Source of the DNA: Epiperipatus broadwayi
Taxonomy: Eukaryota; Onychophora; Udeonychophora; Euonychophora; Peripatidae
Direction: 5' to 3'
DNA length: 64,000 nt
Assembly: GCA_028023455.1 (NCBI GenBank)
Contig: JAQFVV010006272.1
Location: forward strand, 2,126,586-2,190,585
Below the pieces are notes generated by a model that made no database searches, was not told the DNA's origin, and saw only the letters and a program-made list of their open reading frames with translations. Below, one piece after another: positions 48,980 to 62,611 of this stretch; position 1 is the first letter of the stretch, and each line of letters opens with the position of its first letter. A program made the position numbers and the translations under genes.

Positions 48980-48991
48980 TATATGTATAAT

Positions 48992-51900
48992 GATATAAAT
49001 TGAATTATACACCTATATACGAATTTATAAGAAAGCAAATTAATAAATTGACTTTTATTTTTAATTTATAATGTAAATATTTTCTAATAGCAAAACAAAA
49101 TTAATCCACAGCAAAATTTAACATAATTGGTATTAACAGCATCTTTTCGTATGTACATATATAATGCGATGCATATTGCCATGAGAGTACTCTTATTTAA
49201 TTATTTTAATTGGATTTAAACCCAGCACATAGAGGGTTAGTAACCAAAACAAGATGAAACGGTAAGGGATCAAAACCTACCATTTCAATATAAAATAAAG
49301 ACAATTCATTATAAAAATATAAATTTGATTTAATATAACCTAGTTTAAAAAGTTTTCACTCCTAAATATATTACTTTCACACAAAGAATGAGTGATATGT
49401 AATATTAATGTGTCATTAAATCAATCTACCTGTTTTTTATATTTATATGATCAAACTAATATAATAAATTAATGCATTTAATACGTATAAATTACTTTTC
49501 TTAAAAAAAAAAAACAAGTTACATCAATGTCAAAATAATAATAAAAAGAAAGTTCGTGAAGTGATTCCAGGTTTTTTTCCTTCAGTGATTCCTGAATGTG
49601 ATTAGGCAATTGTGTACATTTAAAAAAAAAACTTCTAGCAAGTATTCATGAAAATCAAGTAATTTTGTTTATTGTTCATTCTAATTGTCTATCATAAATT
49701 AGAAGAATATGGTGAAAAGCAATTATTTCTTCAAACATCTTTAACTTATTTAGCTGTCCATTACCTTTAGTTATTCATATGTAAATATATAATAATATAA
49801 GTATGAAGAAAAACAAAAAGACATTTTTGAATGTGTCAACATATGTTTATAAGTTTTGATTTATATAGTTTATTGCCTTGACATTTTAAGAATATTTTTT
49901 ATTCAATTTCATGTTTCACATTCCATGGACTCCAATATTTGTTTAAAAATACATACACACACTTATATTCATGATTTGAAATGTCATCCTAAAAGCACAT
50001 AATTTGAACAAAATATTATATAATATACACATTTTAAATAAAATAAAAAATCTTTTTAAAAATAAATAAGTACATTTGTATATCTACTTTAAAAATAACA
50101 ATACATTTCCTGTTTTTTGATTAAGTATAAAGAAAACATGCGCAAAATTACTGTTTATAATGATTTTACCCACAAATAATAAAAATTGTTACCATAAGAT
50201 CTTAAAGTAAAATATGATTATACCTAAGAAAAACTTTATCTTTTCTATTATTAATTAATTAAATGTCAGAAACTATTTTTTTTATCTACTATGTTGAATT
50301 GAGAGCAAACATTTAATGTAGAATTAAAGCAGCATATGTATATATAATAAAACTAAAACTCAGCAATAACATCAATTTTTTTAGAAAATGAAAATTTATC
50401 TGATCATGGTTTTAATCTCTTATTTAATTTTCATGCATTTATATCATTTGGGGATTCCTTTGTATTCATTTAATATAAAAACTTAAATTAAAAATAATGC
50501 TTTGAGTAATTTTAATTGCAAAAAAAACTGAGATTTTAATTCTAATTAAATTACTTATATGGATTCAGCTATAAATTTTTGTAAGAATAATTAAAGATAT
50601 TATACAATCTCTGTGGAGTAAAAGCAAAATCTTTTTTGTTGGCACTGTGTAAACTTAAAATAATTTTAAACATAAATTCATATATAAAATTATTAAATAT
50701 TTTTTAATATGTATTTCATGTTTAAATTTAGGCTTTATTTGAAGTTATTAATTTTTAGCAGAAATAGTCAACTAAAAATTTACTGATATTAATTATAAAT
50801 TATAAATGCAATTTTAAAATTTTAAGCAGAATTTTATATATTTATCAGAATTTCATAATTATTTGTTTTCCATTTTAAAAATAAATTTTAGTCCCTGAAG
50901 ATTTTATTGATTATCTAGCATCACTTACTTCACTCCTTTCATGCCCTATTCTGTTTATTATTTTTTTTTTTTTTGATATTTTCATGTTTGAAATATGATT
51001 TATGCATTAACAATTTTTTTCTTCTAAAATTTAAATATATAATGAAGAATAAAGATATTTTTTTTGTAAAAAAAAAAAAAGGAAAAAGCAGAAAGAAAAA
51101 CAATGACATATTATACTGGGAAAAAATTCTGGTTAAAAACTTAAATTAAAAAAAAGACAAATTATTAGCACTGAATATAATGACATGAAATGTAATTATA
51201 TAAGTGTCATAATCCATTAATCTTCTAATAGGTAGATATTTTTTATTATTAGCTCTGGTGGAAATTTGTGTTAGTGTTAAACATTTGATTTTAATACTTT
51301 ATTCTATATTGGAATTCAATAAATCAGACTTGATTTGTTAAAAGTATGAGTTTACAAAAACATTCTAGAAATCATATTTATACTTTGAAAATATTGAAAA
51401 ATAATAACAAACAGAATACATAATGAGAACAAAGAACATTTTTCATTATTCAATGGTGGGGAAAAAGTAACCAAGAAAACAATTCCAAGAAATCAACAAA
51501 ATCTTCATTGACAAAAAAATTCTTTTTAAAATGGAAAACAAATAAATATATAAAATTTTAGGTCAAAAAAATTGCATTTATAATTTTCAGAATATCTTAT
51601 AAGATCTTACCACAACATTATTAAAGTTGTTAGGAATCATATTCACAAGACATAATCATCATACTGGCTATGCTAGAACTTGTTAACTTTTATTTTTAAA
51701 AATAATCATATAAATAAAAAAGTATAATTACATATATTTTCTTTTTTTAATTATTACACAATTATTGTACAAAAATATATATGAATCTTTAGTAAATGAT
51801 GCAAAAAAATTAATATTTTTGCTATCCAAAAAATCATTGAAGGAGTAATTTTGCAAATGGTCTCAAAAACAAAATCAAAAAAAATAAATCCAACAAGCAC

Positions 51901-53423
51901 ATGGAGGCTGGACTAAATTACTTGCACTTTATCTATTGGAAAGTATTGATCTGTTTAGATTTTAGTTTCGAATTAATATATCAATATTACATTAATTTCA
52001 TTTTCTAACATCAAATAAGTGTGTAACCTGGAAAAGTAATGTTAAAGATTGTGCAGAACAGCAATTTAAAATAGAAAGAATACCAACACTATCTCCAAAC
52101 ACATAATCACATAACACCCTAAACTTTAAATTAAATAGTTAATAATAAAAACTTATTAATCAATAAAAATATAATAGTATTCTGCTGAGTGTATTTTGTA
52201 ACTTGTGCACTTAAATGTATAATTTCATACTTCCATTTTTATTTTTGACATAATGATTATTTTTTCTCCAATATATAAAATAGTATTAGTATCATATTTA
52301 ATTTATTACATTTTAGTTTCAGAATTGTATTGGTTTTTATGTGAAAACCAAATTGGATAAGTAGATATTTGATTAGAATTCCAATTCTTTGTTTTAATAA
52401 CAAATAACCAAATCTAAATTGTTCAATTTTAGTTACATAATGAAATCATCTAAGTCATAAAGAAGAATATAGTGCCTAAAAATGTTTGTGATAAAAAAGG
52501 TATAGCTATCAATTATATGACAAGGCATCCTAGAGACATGCTATTCACATAATTTTCAGAATTTATGCATTTTTGACAACTAATAGTAATGTCATCATTT
52601 CAACAATGATTTGAGACAAAATAAATAAAAGTACAACTGAAATTGATATAAAATATTTTAAACACCCCATACCTATATCTTTCACCACACAAACCCTTTA
52701 AACAAAAAAAATCTGGAATTTAGCAATCAATTTTAAGGAAATGGGCATCTATATATTATACTGGTAATCTGAAGAAACTATCTCTAAATATAAATAGTTT
52801 AACTTTTATAGTTTGTACATAAAGGAGATAAGAATGGAGATGACTGAATCTACAAATGGGTTATATTTTCCAATCACCCCCAAAAAATCAACACTAGGAA
52901 TTTGAAATAGACTTTACCATGCAAAACTAATTTATTATAAATGAAAAAGCATGCATTTGCAGCCTTTACTATAACAGCACTTTTTCATTTGTGAAAAAAA
53001 TGCAAAATAGACCAATTTCAAATCCTACACCTTTGCAATTCCCAATAACACTTGGCATTTGCTCAGTTGTTAAGCATTCTTTCTAATTTAATATTTTGAT
53101 TAAAATGAAACTAGGAAGTGCTAGTGTGAACATTTGAAATGAAAGCTGTGATATAAAATGGCATTGACAACTTGAATTTTATAAACTAATAATGTATTTA
53201 TAAGATACAATTATATTCACACATGCAAAGTAAAAATTATTATTATAAAATAAATTCATACAATGAATAAACATATAAAAATAAAATAATTAAAAAAAGT
53301 AACTTAATTACTAATGTAAAAAAATAATAATTAAAATTCAGTAAATGAATTACACTGAATTAGTAAAATCTTTTCTATTTCTTTTATGTAAATTTTTTAA
53401 AAGGAACAGTTTTACTATGGTGT

Positions 53424-53426
<3 letters not shown>
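48992..53426. other. Non-coding AT-rich stretch
   Basis: 4.4 kb with only short A/T homopolymers (for example 50960-50974 and 51067-51080). No gene or repeat family recognised on either strand. Confidence 0.5.

Positions 53427-53514
<88 letters not shown>
53427..53514. repeat. (TA)n microsatellite, about 88 bp
   Basis: The longest TA tract in the window. The Tyr/Ile ORF over it is an artefact. Confidence 0.95.
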
Positions 53515-53518
<4 letters not shown>

Positions 53519-53724
53519 CCATTACTGACCAATATGGGATAAAACTTGTGATGTCTCTTCTTTCAATTTGTACAATTTAAGTGTTCAGTTTTCAACAATG
53601 ATAATGACACACATTCTTCATAGGCATAGATTAGTTGTAATTTTTCCTAGAGTTGTGTTTTTATGCAAGAGTTGAGATTTTTTGATTACCAATGAATGTA
53701 TAGATTTTTTTTCTATATGTCATA

Positions 53725-53810
53725 GCATCTGCTGGGACATGAACCCACAACTGTCTGCAACCAACTACTTGCTTGCAAGGAAGCTGTGATGACCTCTCTG
53801 CTAACAATGC
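53725..53810 (-). repeat. tRNA-derived SINE head, second copy
   Basis: Minus strand, 86 bases starting GCATTGTTAGCAGAGAGG (A box TAGCAGAGAGG) with a clean B box GGGTTCATGTCCC and ending CAGCAGATGC. It matches 10257-10339 along its length, including the following GATGCTATGACA. The long middle segment resembles a class II (Ser/Leu-like) variable arm. Confidence 0.6.
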
Positions 53811-55976
53811 TTGACATGAATGTATAGATTTGAGCTCTTTTATTTAAATTGTCTTCCTTCAACATAGCCTGTGTTTACGAGTAATTCTGCAATATAATCA
53901 ATTACTTCAAATTTTTAGCATGATAACATGAATATTTATATATTTGTGTGTAAATCTTATAAAAAAAATAATATTATATTCACGGTTCACTGTAATATAT
54001 TTATAGCAGTTATTTAATTGTGTAACAAAAGATTAGTTTTAAACAAAAACAGAATATTCTAAATTTGAAGATAACACTTTAAAAAGTAGGAATATATCTT
54101 AATAATAAAATAATATAACAATTGTGTGGTTATTTTTAATGTTTATTTTTTACATTATAAAATAAATATGTGGAAGGTCTATATGGTTTGACTAGTGACA
54201 AATTAGCAGATTCTGTAATACAATCTCAATTCAGCTATCTGAAAACAATTTGTTTTCAATCTATTATTGATGATAATCAAACAACACATTGTCTCCTGAG
54301 CAACTAACTATATAGTGATTAATTAAATAAAAGAGAAATGATCTTAAGCAGAAATTATAATTTATTTTTCAATCATGAAAGATCAAATATTTATTAAAAT
54401 TTTCTATAATTCCTATTGACAAACTCTTTAAATAGCAGACAGAATAAACTTGACCAAATTTCTTTTTACATAGTAAAATAGTTTTAAAAATTATTTCTAA
54501 ATCTCAGCAAGGAACACTTTGTGATTTTGAGGAAAATTGTTCATTATTGTTTTGATTCATCACATTTGCTTCAACAATAGCAAAATGTCTTAGTATAATG
54601 GAAAATTAATTTGGTGTAAAGGATAAAAGAATATTTTTCAATGGCAGAGTTCCACTAATTACCTATATTTGTTTGTAATGATCTACAGATTCAAAGATAT
54701 GTTTCATATTTTCATTAGAATCTTTGCAGTCTTCAACTATAAATAATAAATAGAGCTGTAACAATCATCTTTACATAAAAATAACAAAATAAGAAAACAT
54801 TGTTGTAAGTACATCTATAAAATAAATTATAAAAAATTAAAATAATGCACCATTTTTGACTGGGAGACATAATTTTAACACTATATATATAAAAACTAAG
54901 TTAGGTTTTGTTTTTTAACACTTTAAGCAAGGGATTTTAAAATAAATAATAATAAAGAATATTTTTAAGACATTCATCGAAATGATAATATGGGGATTTG
55001 TTCGCTTTTATTTCATAAAAGAAGTATAATTTTCTTACATTGTATTTAAATCACAGGAAGTTAAAAACTAAGCTAGCAAAAATTTTAAATATGCGTCTAT
55101 ATATGTTTTGAAAACATTTTAAAAAGATATATTATTTTTCAAAATGTTTCAAATTCAATTATATAAAAAAAGTGTATTTACAAATTAAAGATTAAAATAG
55201 CTTGGCTAGCATTTTTAAACCTAACTCATTACTAAATATAGATAAATACGAGTTTTGCATTCTTTATCTCAACTTAGTTTCATGCAATTATATCTGAATG
55301 AAAGTATATTCTGTTAAGAAGTATTAACTAAATAAAAATTTGTAAATCTGCTTTTTAAGGCAAAATATCTGAAGAATATACTATTGAGTAATTTTGGCAA
55401 AAAATAGCTATAATTAAACATATTTAACTAATATTAATATATGTACTTAATGATTGTTTTTAACGTGATAAACACATTTACATACATATAAAAAAATTGT
55501 TTCCATATATATATATTGTAATGAAATAAGTCTGACTTACCTAGATCAATCATCATTTAATTAAATATTTGGGCATAGTGAATGTGAATCTTTCCACATT
55601 CCTATTTGAACAATATTAGATGAGGTGGTATTATCATACAATTGTCATCCCTAATCTCAATGCCAAAACAAATGATTTTAGTCACAAGATAAAACTAAGC
55701 TCAAAACCAAATTAACAATTATATAATTTATAATATCAAATCCTTTGTACAGTTTTACTCATATCTATACATTTTAATAATATATTCACCAATGAGATGG
55801 ATGATATTAAAACAAAAAAAAGACAGAATGCTTCTTTGAGTGATTGATCATGAAGATATAATGCAGGTTCTTCTAGGATCAGGTAATTTATGTTGCCTTT
55901 TAAATTAAATGTTCCCACAATTGATTACTAATTATAGAATCAATTTTTTCAATAATCAATAGTATAGACAACATTT
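53811..55976. other. Non-coding AT-rich stretch
   Basis: Contains the (TA)n-TTGTAATGAA junction at 55505-55523. No gene recognised. Confidence 0.5.
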
Positions 55977-56130
55977 ACTGGACCAACTGATGATTGCTGG
56001 CTTAGCATGAAATACATATATTGTTGATTATTTATCTTTTCATCATATAGGTGTTCAAGTGTATCAGTGATATGAGATAGAATGGTGAGTGGTGGGTCAT
56101 GTGAAAGTTTGTGCTCATATACCCTATATA
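55977..56130 (+). repeat. SINE family S1, copy 6
   Basis: GGACCAACTGATGATTGCTG, GATTATTTATCTTTTCATCA, then a tRNA-like part with GTGTATCAGTGATATGAGA. The B box is degraded (GTGCTCATATACCC). Confidence 0.65.
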
Positions 56131-56237
56131 TAACATTTAATGGTGTATATATTTAAACACAAATCCTAAAGATCAGATCCTATTAAAATTTCACATGAAA
56201 AATTATTTAGTTCTAAAGCACCTAAATAATAATAATT

Positions 56238-57890
56238 ATGACATTAAAAAAAATTGAATATCTCGAATTTTGTAAAATGGTGCGGAAAAGAGTTGAAAAT
56301 GATATAAGAAAGTATAATTGTGAACTAGCAAGGAAAGCTGTAGAAGAGAATAAAAGTCTAAGGAGTGTAAAACAACATTTTGGTATTGGTAGGAAATTTA
56401 TATCTGCAATAAGAAAAAAAGATGGCATTATTACTAAAAAGAGAGATGACATCATAAAGTGTGTAGAAGACTTCTATCAAGAATTATATAGTAATAAAGA
56501 ACAAGTGCCTCCTATACATATTATATCTTCCAAATTGCCCAGAATTTTGAATGAAGAAGTGAAACATGCAATTAAATTTATGAAGAAAGGGAAGGCTCCA
56601 GGTAATGATGGAATTGTAATTGATATATTAAAAGAAGCAGGTAAAGAAATAGAATTTTTTTTAGCAAAGTTATATACCAAATGTCTAAATGATAAAGATG
56701 TACCAGATGATTGAAAAAATACAGTATTAATATTAATATTTAAAAAAGGTGATAAAGAAGACATTAGAAATTACAGACCTATCAGCCTTTTATCAGTTTT
56801 ACACAAAATTTTTACTAAGATAATTACAACTCATCTACAGAAAACACTGGATTTCCACCAACCAAGAGAACAAGCTGGATTTAAAAGTGGTTTTAGTACA
56901 GTAGATCATATCCAGGTATTGAGAGAAATTATAGGAAGGACAAATGAATATAAGTTGCCATTATGGTTAGGATTTGTAGACTATGAAAAGGCATTTGATT
57001 CTATAAACATTTCTTCAGTGATTAAAGCATTGGATTATCAAGGTGTAGATCCAGGATATTGTCATATTTTGAAGAATATTTATAAAAATGCAGCAGCAAC
57101 AATTAGATTACATAATGATAGTAGGAAAATCAACATTGAAAAGGGTGTAAGACAGGGTGACTCCATATCTCCAAAACTTTTTACAGCAGTGCTGCAAGAA
57201 GTATTTTATGGATTAAAATGGGAAGCTAAAGAAGTGAAAGTAAATGGAGATTATTTAAGTCATTTAGATTTTGCAGATGATTTAGTTGTTTTTGAAAATA
57301 ATGCTTTAGAGCTACAGGAAATGTTGCAGGAGTTATCAGATGAAAGTAGGACTAAAGATAAATGTTAAAAAGACTAAAGTAATGTTTAATAGATTTTCTC
57401 AAAATATGAAAATAAAGATTGATTATGATGAGTTAGAAGAAGTTAACAGTTACAAATACCTTGGTCAGATAATTAATACAGATGGAAATATAATGGATGA
57501 AATTAATCATAGAATTAAACTTGGTTGGAGTACTTTTGGTAGAAATAACTTGATACTAAAAGGAAATATGTCTATGTGTTTGAAAAGGAAGGTTTTTAAT
57601 AAATGTGTTTTGCCAGTTCTTACTTATGGAACTGAGACTTGGACACTTAATAGAAGAGCAATATAGAGACTTCAGATCACTCAAAGAAGTATGGAGAGAT
57701 GCCTGTTGAAAATAACAAGAAGGGATCAAAAATGCAATGTATGGGTAAGAGAAGAAACAGGTGTTTCTGATCTCAGTGAAAAAATTAAAAGACTGAAGTG
57801 GAGTTGGGCTGGACATATTGTTAAAAGAGATGATAACAGATGGAAATTTTAAACTGGATTCCAAGAAATTGTAAAAGACCCAGAAAGAGA
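56238..57890 (+). pseudogene. RTE reverse transcriptase, copy 2, broken
   Basis: RT blocks GKAPGNDGI, FKKGDKEDIRNYRPISLLS, FVDYEKAFDSI, GVRQGDSISPK and FADDLVVF are present, so the catalytic Asp residues are kept. Damage: TGA for Trp at about 56712, a 7-base loss near 57345 (within DESR-KVGLK), and frame changes near 57655 and 57850. The C-terminal WSWAGHI block is readable at about 57800. Compared with copy 1 it keeps the base lost there at the GVRQG block. Confidence 0.88.
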
Positions 57891-58030
57891 CCACATGTGA
57901 GATGGGTGGATGAAATAAGAAAGTGTGCAGGGGTGATGTGGAGAAGAGAAGCTAAAAATAGGAAAAGATGGATTGAACTTGGAGAGATCTTCATCCTGCA
58001 GTGGATTGATAATGGTTGATGATGATGATG
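56238..58030 (+). mobile_element. RTE-clade LINE, copy 2, 5'-truncated
   Basis: Aligns with copy 1 from the linker between endonuclease and RT (copy 1 near 26976) to the tail. It lacks the endonuclease, as is usual for incomplete target-primed insertion. It ends CTGCAGTGGATTGATAATGG and then TGATGATGATG. Its tail meets the Penelope-like relic within a few bases. Confidence 0.9.
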
Positions 58031-58034
58031 GTAT

Positions 58035-58985
58035 ACATTGTATGGATATTATTAAAACATTACCAATTTCATCAGTTACTTCCCTTATATATGGCAGGAC
58101 AGTCTTAATTTTTGAAGTATCAAAATCTTTTTTCTTATTATATAAAAAAGCTCTATTAATAATCCTGTGATCAAAACCACTATGAAGCATTTTTTAGTGG
58201 CATAGCGATCTTGGTAAAAATGGCTGTCATCAGAAAGTCTCTTAATTTTATCTAACAATAACTTTGCCATTGAAAATAATTGTGCTGGATAGTGATGAGA
58301 AGAAAAATGTAGATATCTCCCAGGGTGTGTTTGCTGTCTATATATACCATGGAAAAAAGAACCATCCTTCTTTATTTCAATTAAAACATCTAAGAATGAA
58401 AGTTGGTTATTATTTTTTTATTTCCACAGAAAATATGATGTTGTTGTGAAAAGTATTTAAGAAAATTAAAAATTCATCAAGAGCATGCTTACTATGATGC
58501 CAAATAACAAAGATATCATCAACATTATTTAGCCTTATAAATGGTTTTTTAACTGCCAATATCAAAATTTTCCTTTCCATGTTCTCCCTAAAAATAGAAA
58601 CCAATATTAGAAAAATTGGTGAACCTATAGCTAAGTCTGATGTTTGTTTATACATTTTACTATCAAAAACAAAAAATGTATTTAATAAGCAGTGTTCAAT
58701 CAAACTCACAAAAAATCAGGCAAGTGAATGTTTCAAAACTTCAATTATTTCCTAGTAAAAAGTGAAACCATATCAAAACTTACCAAAATATCATTTTTAG
58801 GTAATTTAATATTTCAGATAAGCTCAAGAAAATAATTCGCATTTTTAACATAAGATGACATTTCTGTTAAAGTTCCTGTAGAAAAGAAGAACTAGTGGTT
58901 TTTGGTGATGAACCAACTGCACTTATAGTCAGTCTCAATGGAATACCTGGTTTGTGGATTTTTGGCAAATAGTATCAGCACATTG
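58035..58985 (-). pseudogene. Penelope-like retroelement RT, relic
   Basis: Minus strand, three frames. In order: YLPKIHKPGIPLRLTISAVG (58900-58970), SSYVKNANYF and NDILVSFDMVSLFT (58755-58860), YKQTSDLAIGSP, NNVDDIFVIW, FLIFLNTFHNNIIFSVEI, LSFLDVLI, YRQQTHPGRYLHFSSHH and VLPYIREVTDEI. These are the ordered signature blocks of Penelope-like RTs, including the usual YVDD, here NVDD. Several stops and frameshifts break it. No GIY-YIG endonuclease is visible; the sequence stops where RTE copy 2 ends. This family primes reverse transcription without an APE endonuclease. Confidence 0.82.
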
Positions 58986-61110
58986 CAGTACCTGAGTTTT
59001 TAAACCTAGTACTTTTTTCTCTCCCTAAAATAAATAAACATTTTTTTAAATACAAAGTATAATTTCAACATAGGTTACAAAATATATTATATAAGATTAA
59101 TAAACTAAACCTAATGTAAGAAGGAGCTAATATTATTCAAAAGTCAGCAGGTTTTGTTATATTTGTTATATGTTTTGTGCTTTGTTATATTTATATAGTT
59201 AAAAACTACAGAAAAATATTTGTGTGGTTGCTTTATCAATCTCTGTTATAGAACTTTACAATCTGGAATTAATACAATAAAATGATTTTAAGATTTAAAA
59301 TACTAAAGATTAATTATTAGAAAACAAATTATTTTAGTGAAATATATAAAATAGAATATTGTCTTCATATTTATTAAACCTAGTATATTTTATTAAAGCT
59401 TTTTTTTGTTTTAAGCTCCTATCCTCTGAATTTAAAAATATGCAATTAAATATAATTAATTTATTGTAACTAGCTTGGGATTATCTTGTTTTGGAATGAA
59501 AGATTTTAATCCATAATATTAGATGCAAAACATTAAGTTTTAATATGCAATGAAAAGATAATTTTAATTGAAAAAAAAATTAAGAGAAAAAGAAATATAA
59601 TGGATTATAATTATTATTTTCATTACGTTGAATCCTGGATTGGTAGATATAAGAGCTTCATTTTCATTTTTTTTCTTTTGGCTAAATTGTTCAGGAAGTC
59701 AGGGCAATGATAGAGAGAGAATAGTTGCTGAACTAAATCAATGTAGGTCATTGTTAAAATCATACTAGTGGCATATTAATTTTTAAACCACTGGTGACTA
59801 TTGATTGTGGTATAAAAAGTTTTGATATTTTCAGTAAAAAACCAGTTATATAATATTGTAAAATATGGAAAATAATCACCAAGACACAGTAACACTAATG
59901 ATGAACAACTAGATTCTCTTTTTAAGTGTCCTGTGAAGCCCAGTCTTGCCTGGAGATTTAACCTACTATATCATCCACCTAGAATGTCCAGTGTGTAAAA
60001 TCTGCCTGAAATGAGACTTTAAAAAAAAATCTGCTAGAGAAAGAAAAATTCAGTTCTTGAAATAAATGATTTTGTACCCAATTCATTGATAGTAAACAGA
60101 TCTAAAGGTAAATGTTCATTTTTTAAAATATTTTATTCAGAATCAAATTATATAATGAAAAACAAATAAAATATAATAAGAGAAATCTAAAATTTAAAAA
60201 TAACATAACCAAGATATAGGTAATCTAGAAAAGAATAGTTTGAGGAACCTCTACAAAAAAAGGCCCAATCATGGAAATCATGGATTTAACTATAGCTTAT
60301 TTCTATACAATCAGGTCCTATGTGTGCACACAAAAACTGTTTTATGTAAAATCATAATATGTGTTAGTAATTGAGCTCAAACGATTATAATTAGGTTATA
60401 TATATATATATATAATGATTTGGGTGAAATATATTTTTTTAATTAGAGTTAGTTATATTTAAAGTAGTTTTTTTAAAAAACAATTTATATTATTATTATT
60501 TGTATTATTAATTTTTGTATACATTGATCATATGTGTATATTTTTATTATGCACATGTATATTATGATTATACATTTTTGTATACATATATATGCCGGTT
60601 AATGAATAAATGGAAGAGAAAATTTATTAGTAATGAAGTAGTTATGTATTTATTTAATCCATTGTTTTGCATAAAAAATAAATGTTTATTTATTTTGTTT
60701 ATACTATAACACTATTTATATTAATTGCTTTTTTTTGTTTATTTTATTAAATTATTTATTTTTATTAAAGTTTAATATGTTTAAATGTTTTTATCTTTTA
60801 TTTTATGTAGTATTCAAATTATATCTAGTTATACTGTAGTATAAGTCACAAATTTAGTGTGTGTAATTTCTAACTATTGATTAAATATAGTAAATTAATA
60901 GTAAATAGAATAACAACTAGCATAATGGATATTTTATCATATGATTATACTGAAACTATAATTTGCATTAATAACTGATTCTTATTCATAAATGAAAACA
61001 CTATTATATCACTCATAGTCCAAATGTTATAGAAATAATATTGAGAGATATATTTGGTCATTCAATTCATAAGGTATTCATAATTTTATTACAATATATA
61101 TGTATGATAA
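58986..61110. other. Non-coding AT-rich stretch
   Basis: 59640-60070 is slightly GC-richer but without a recognised frame. (TA)n at 60399-60413. Confidence 0.45.
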
Positions 61111-61111
61111 A

Positions 61112-62611
61112 ACTATTGCTAAAGAAAAAGAGATGACATCATGAAATGTTCAAAAATTCTATAAAAAATTATATTGGATTAAAAAATAGAGTATCACCTC
61201 CAATTATTACATCTTCTGAATTGTCCAGCATTTAAAATGAAAAAGTTGACATGCAATTAAATCTATTAAGAATAAAAAAATTCTAGGAAATAACAGAATT
61301 AAAATTGATATCTTAAAAGAAACAGGTGAAGAAATAGAAAAATTGGTGGCAAAATTAAAACCAAGTATCAAAATGATAAAGGTGTATTAAATAATTGGAT
61401 GAATGCAGTAGTAATACTGATATTTAAGAAAGATAATAAAGAAAATAATAAAAATTACAGATCTATCTATGTTTGATAAGTTCTGTATAAAATTTTTATT
61501 AAGATAATTACAATTCATCTGCAGTGATCTTTGGATTTTATTTTACCAAACCAAAAGTAAAACCAGATTTAAAAGTGGTTTTATCATAATGAATGACATA
61601 ATGAAATATATATATATAATGAATGAGTGGTCATTATGCTTTGGAATTTGTAGATTATGAAATGGTACTTGATACTATAAGCATTTCTAAAGCATTAAAA
61701 TTATCAAAATGTTTACCTAGAATATTGTCATATTCTGAAGAATATTTATCAAAATGCAACAACAATGATTCAATTACATTGTGATACTGAAAAGAATATT
61801 ATTAAAAGGGCATACAACAGTTCAATTTTATATTACTAAAACTTGTTACAGTAGTTTTACAAGAAGTATTTTATGAAGTAGAATGGGGACTTAATAGAAT
61901 AAAAGTAAATGATAATTATTTAAATCATCTAAATTTTGCAGATGAGATGGTTGTTTTTTTTTAAAAAATCATGCTTCAGAATTTTAGAAAGTTATCAGTG
62001 AAAGTAAGAAAATAGGATTAATAATAAATGCTAAAAAATTTCAGTAATGTTCATTTGATTTTTTCAAAAATAGAAAATAAACATTAATAATGTTGAATTA
62101 GAAGAAATTAACAATTACAAATAACTTAGTCAGATTATTAATATGGATGGAACTATAAGGAATAAAATTAATTCTAGAATTAAATATTGATAGATACTTA
62201 ATGGTAAAAGGAAATATACTTAAGTATTTGAAAAGGAAAGTTTTAATAAATGTTTTACCTGTTCTTATTTATGGATCTGAGACTTGAATACTTAAAAGAT
62301 AAGCAATAAACTTCAAACTACTTAACAGAATATGAACAGATGTATTTTAAAAGAGTGTAGAATGGAACTGGGTTGGAAATGTTATCAGAAGATATGGTAA
62401 TAGATGAATAGTTGAAATCTTAAACTGGATTGCAAGAAATTATACATGACCTAGAAACAGATCACATGTGACATGAATGCATGAAATAAAGAAGTTTGCT
62501 AATGTGGGAAAAAATGGTTAGGGATTGAGAAACTGGATTAAGTTTGGAGTGACCTTCATCTTGCAGTGAATTGATCATGTCTGCCAATAATGATGATGAT
62601 GATGATGATGA
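61112..62611 (+). mobile_element. RTE-clade LINE, copy 3, heavily decayed
   Basis: Collinear with copy 2 from AAAGAGATGACATCAT onward, through recognisable remnants of NYRPISLL, FKSGF, FVDYE, LNFADE and TYGSET, to a GATGATGATG tail at 62589-62611. It has many stops, indels and substitutions with a strong shift to A and T, so it is far older than copies 1 and 2. Confidence 0.8.

Noticed and set aside
53350-53532. Tyr/Ile repeat ORF (also at 1458-1643 and 9211-9396)
   Set aside because: Translations of (TA)n tracts, not genes.
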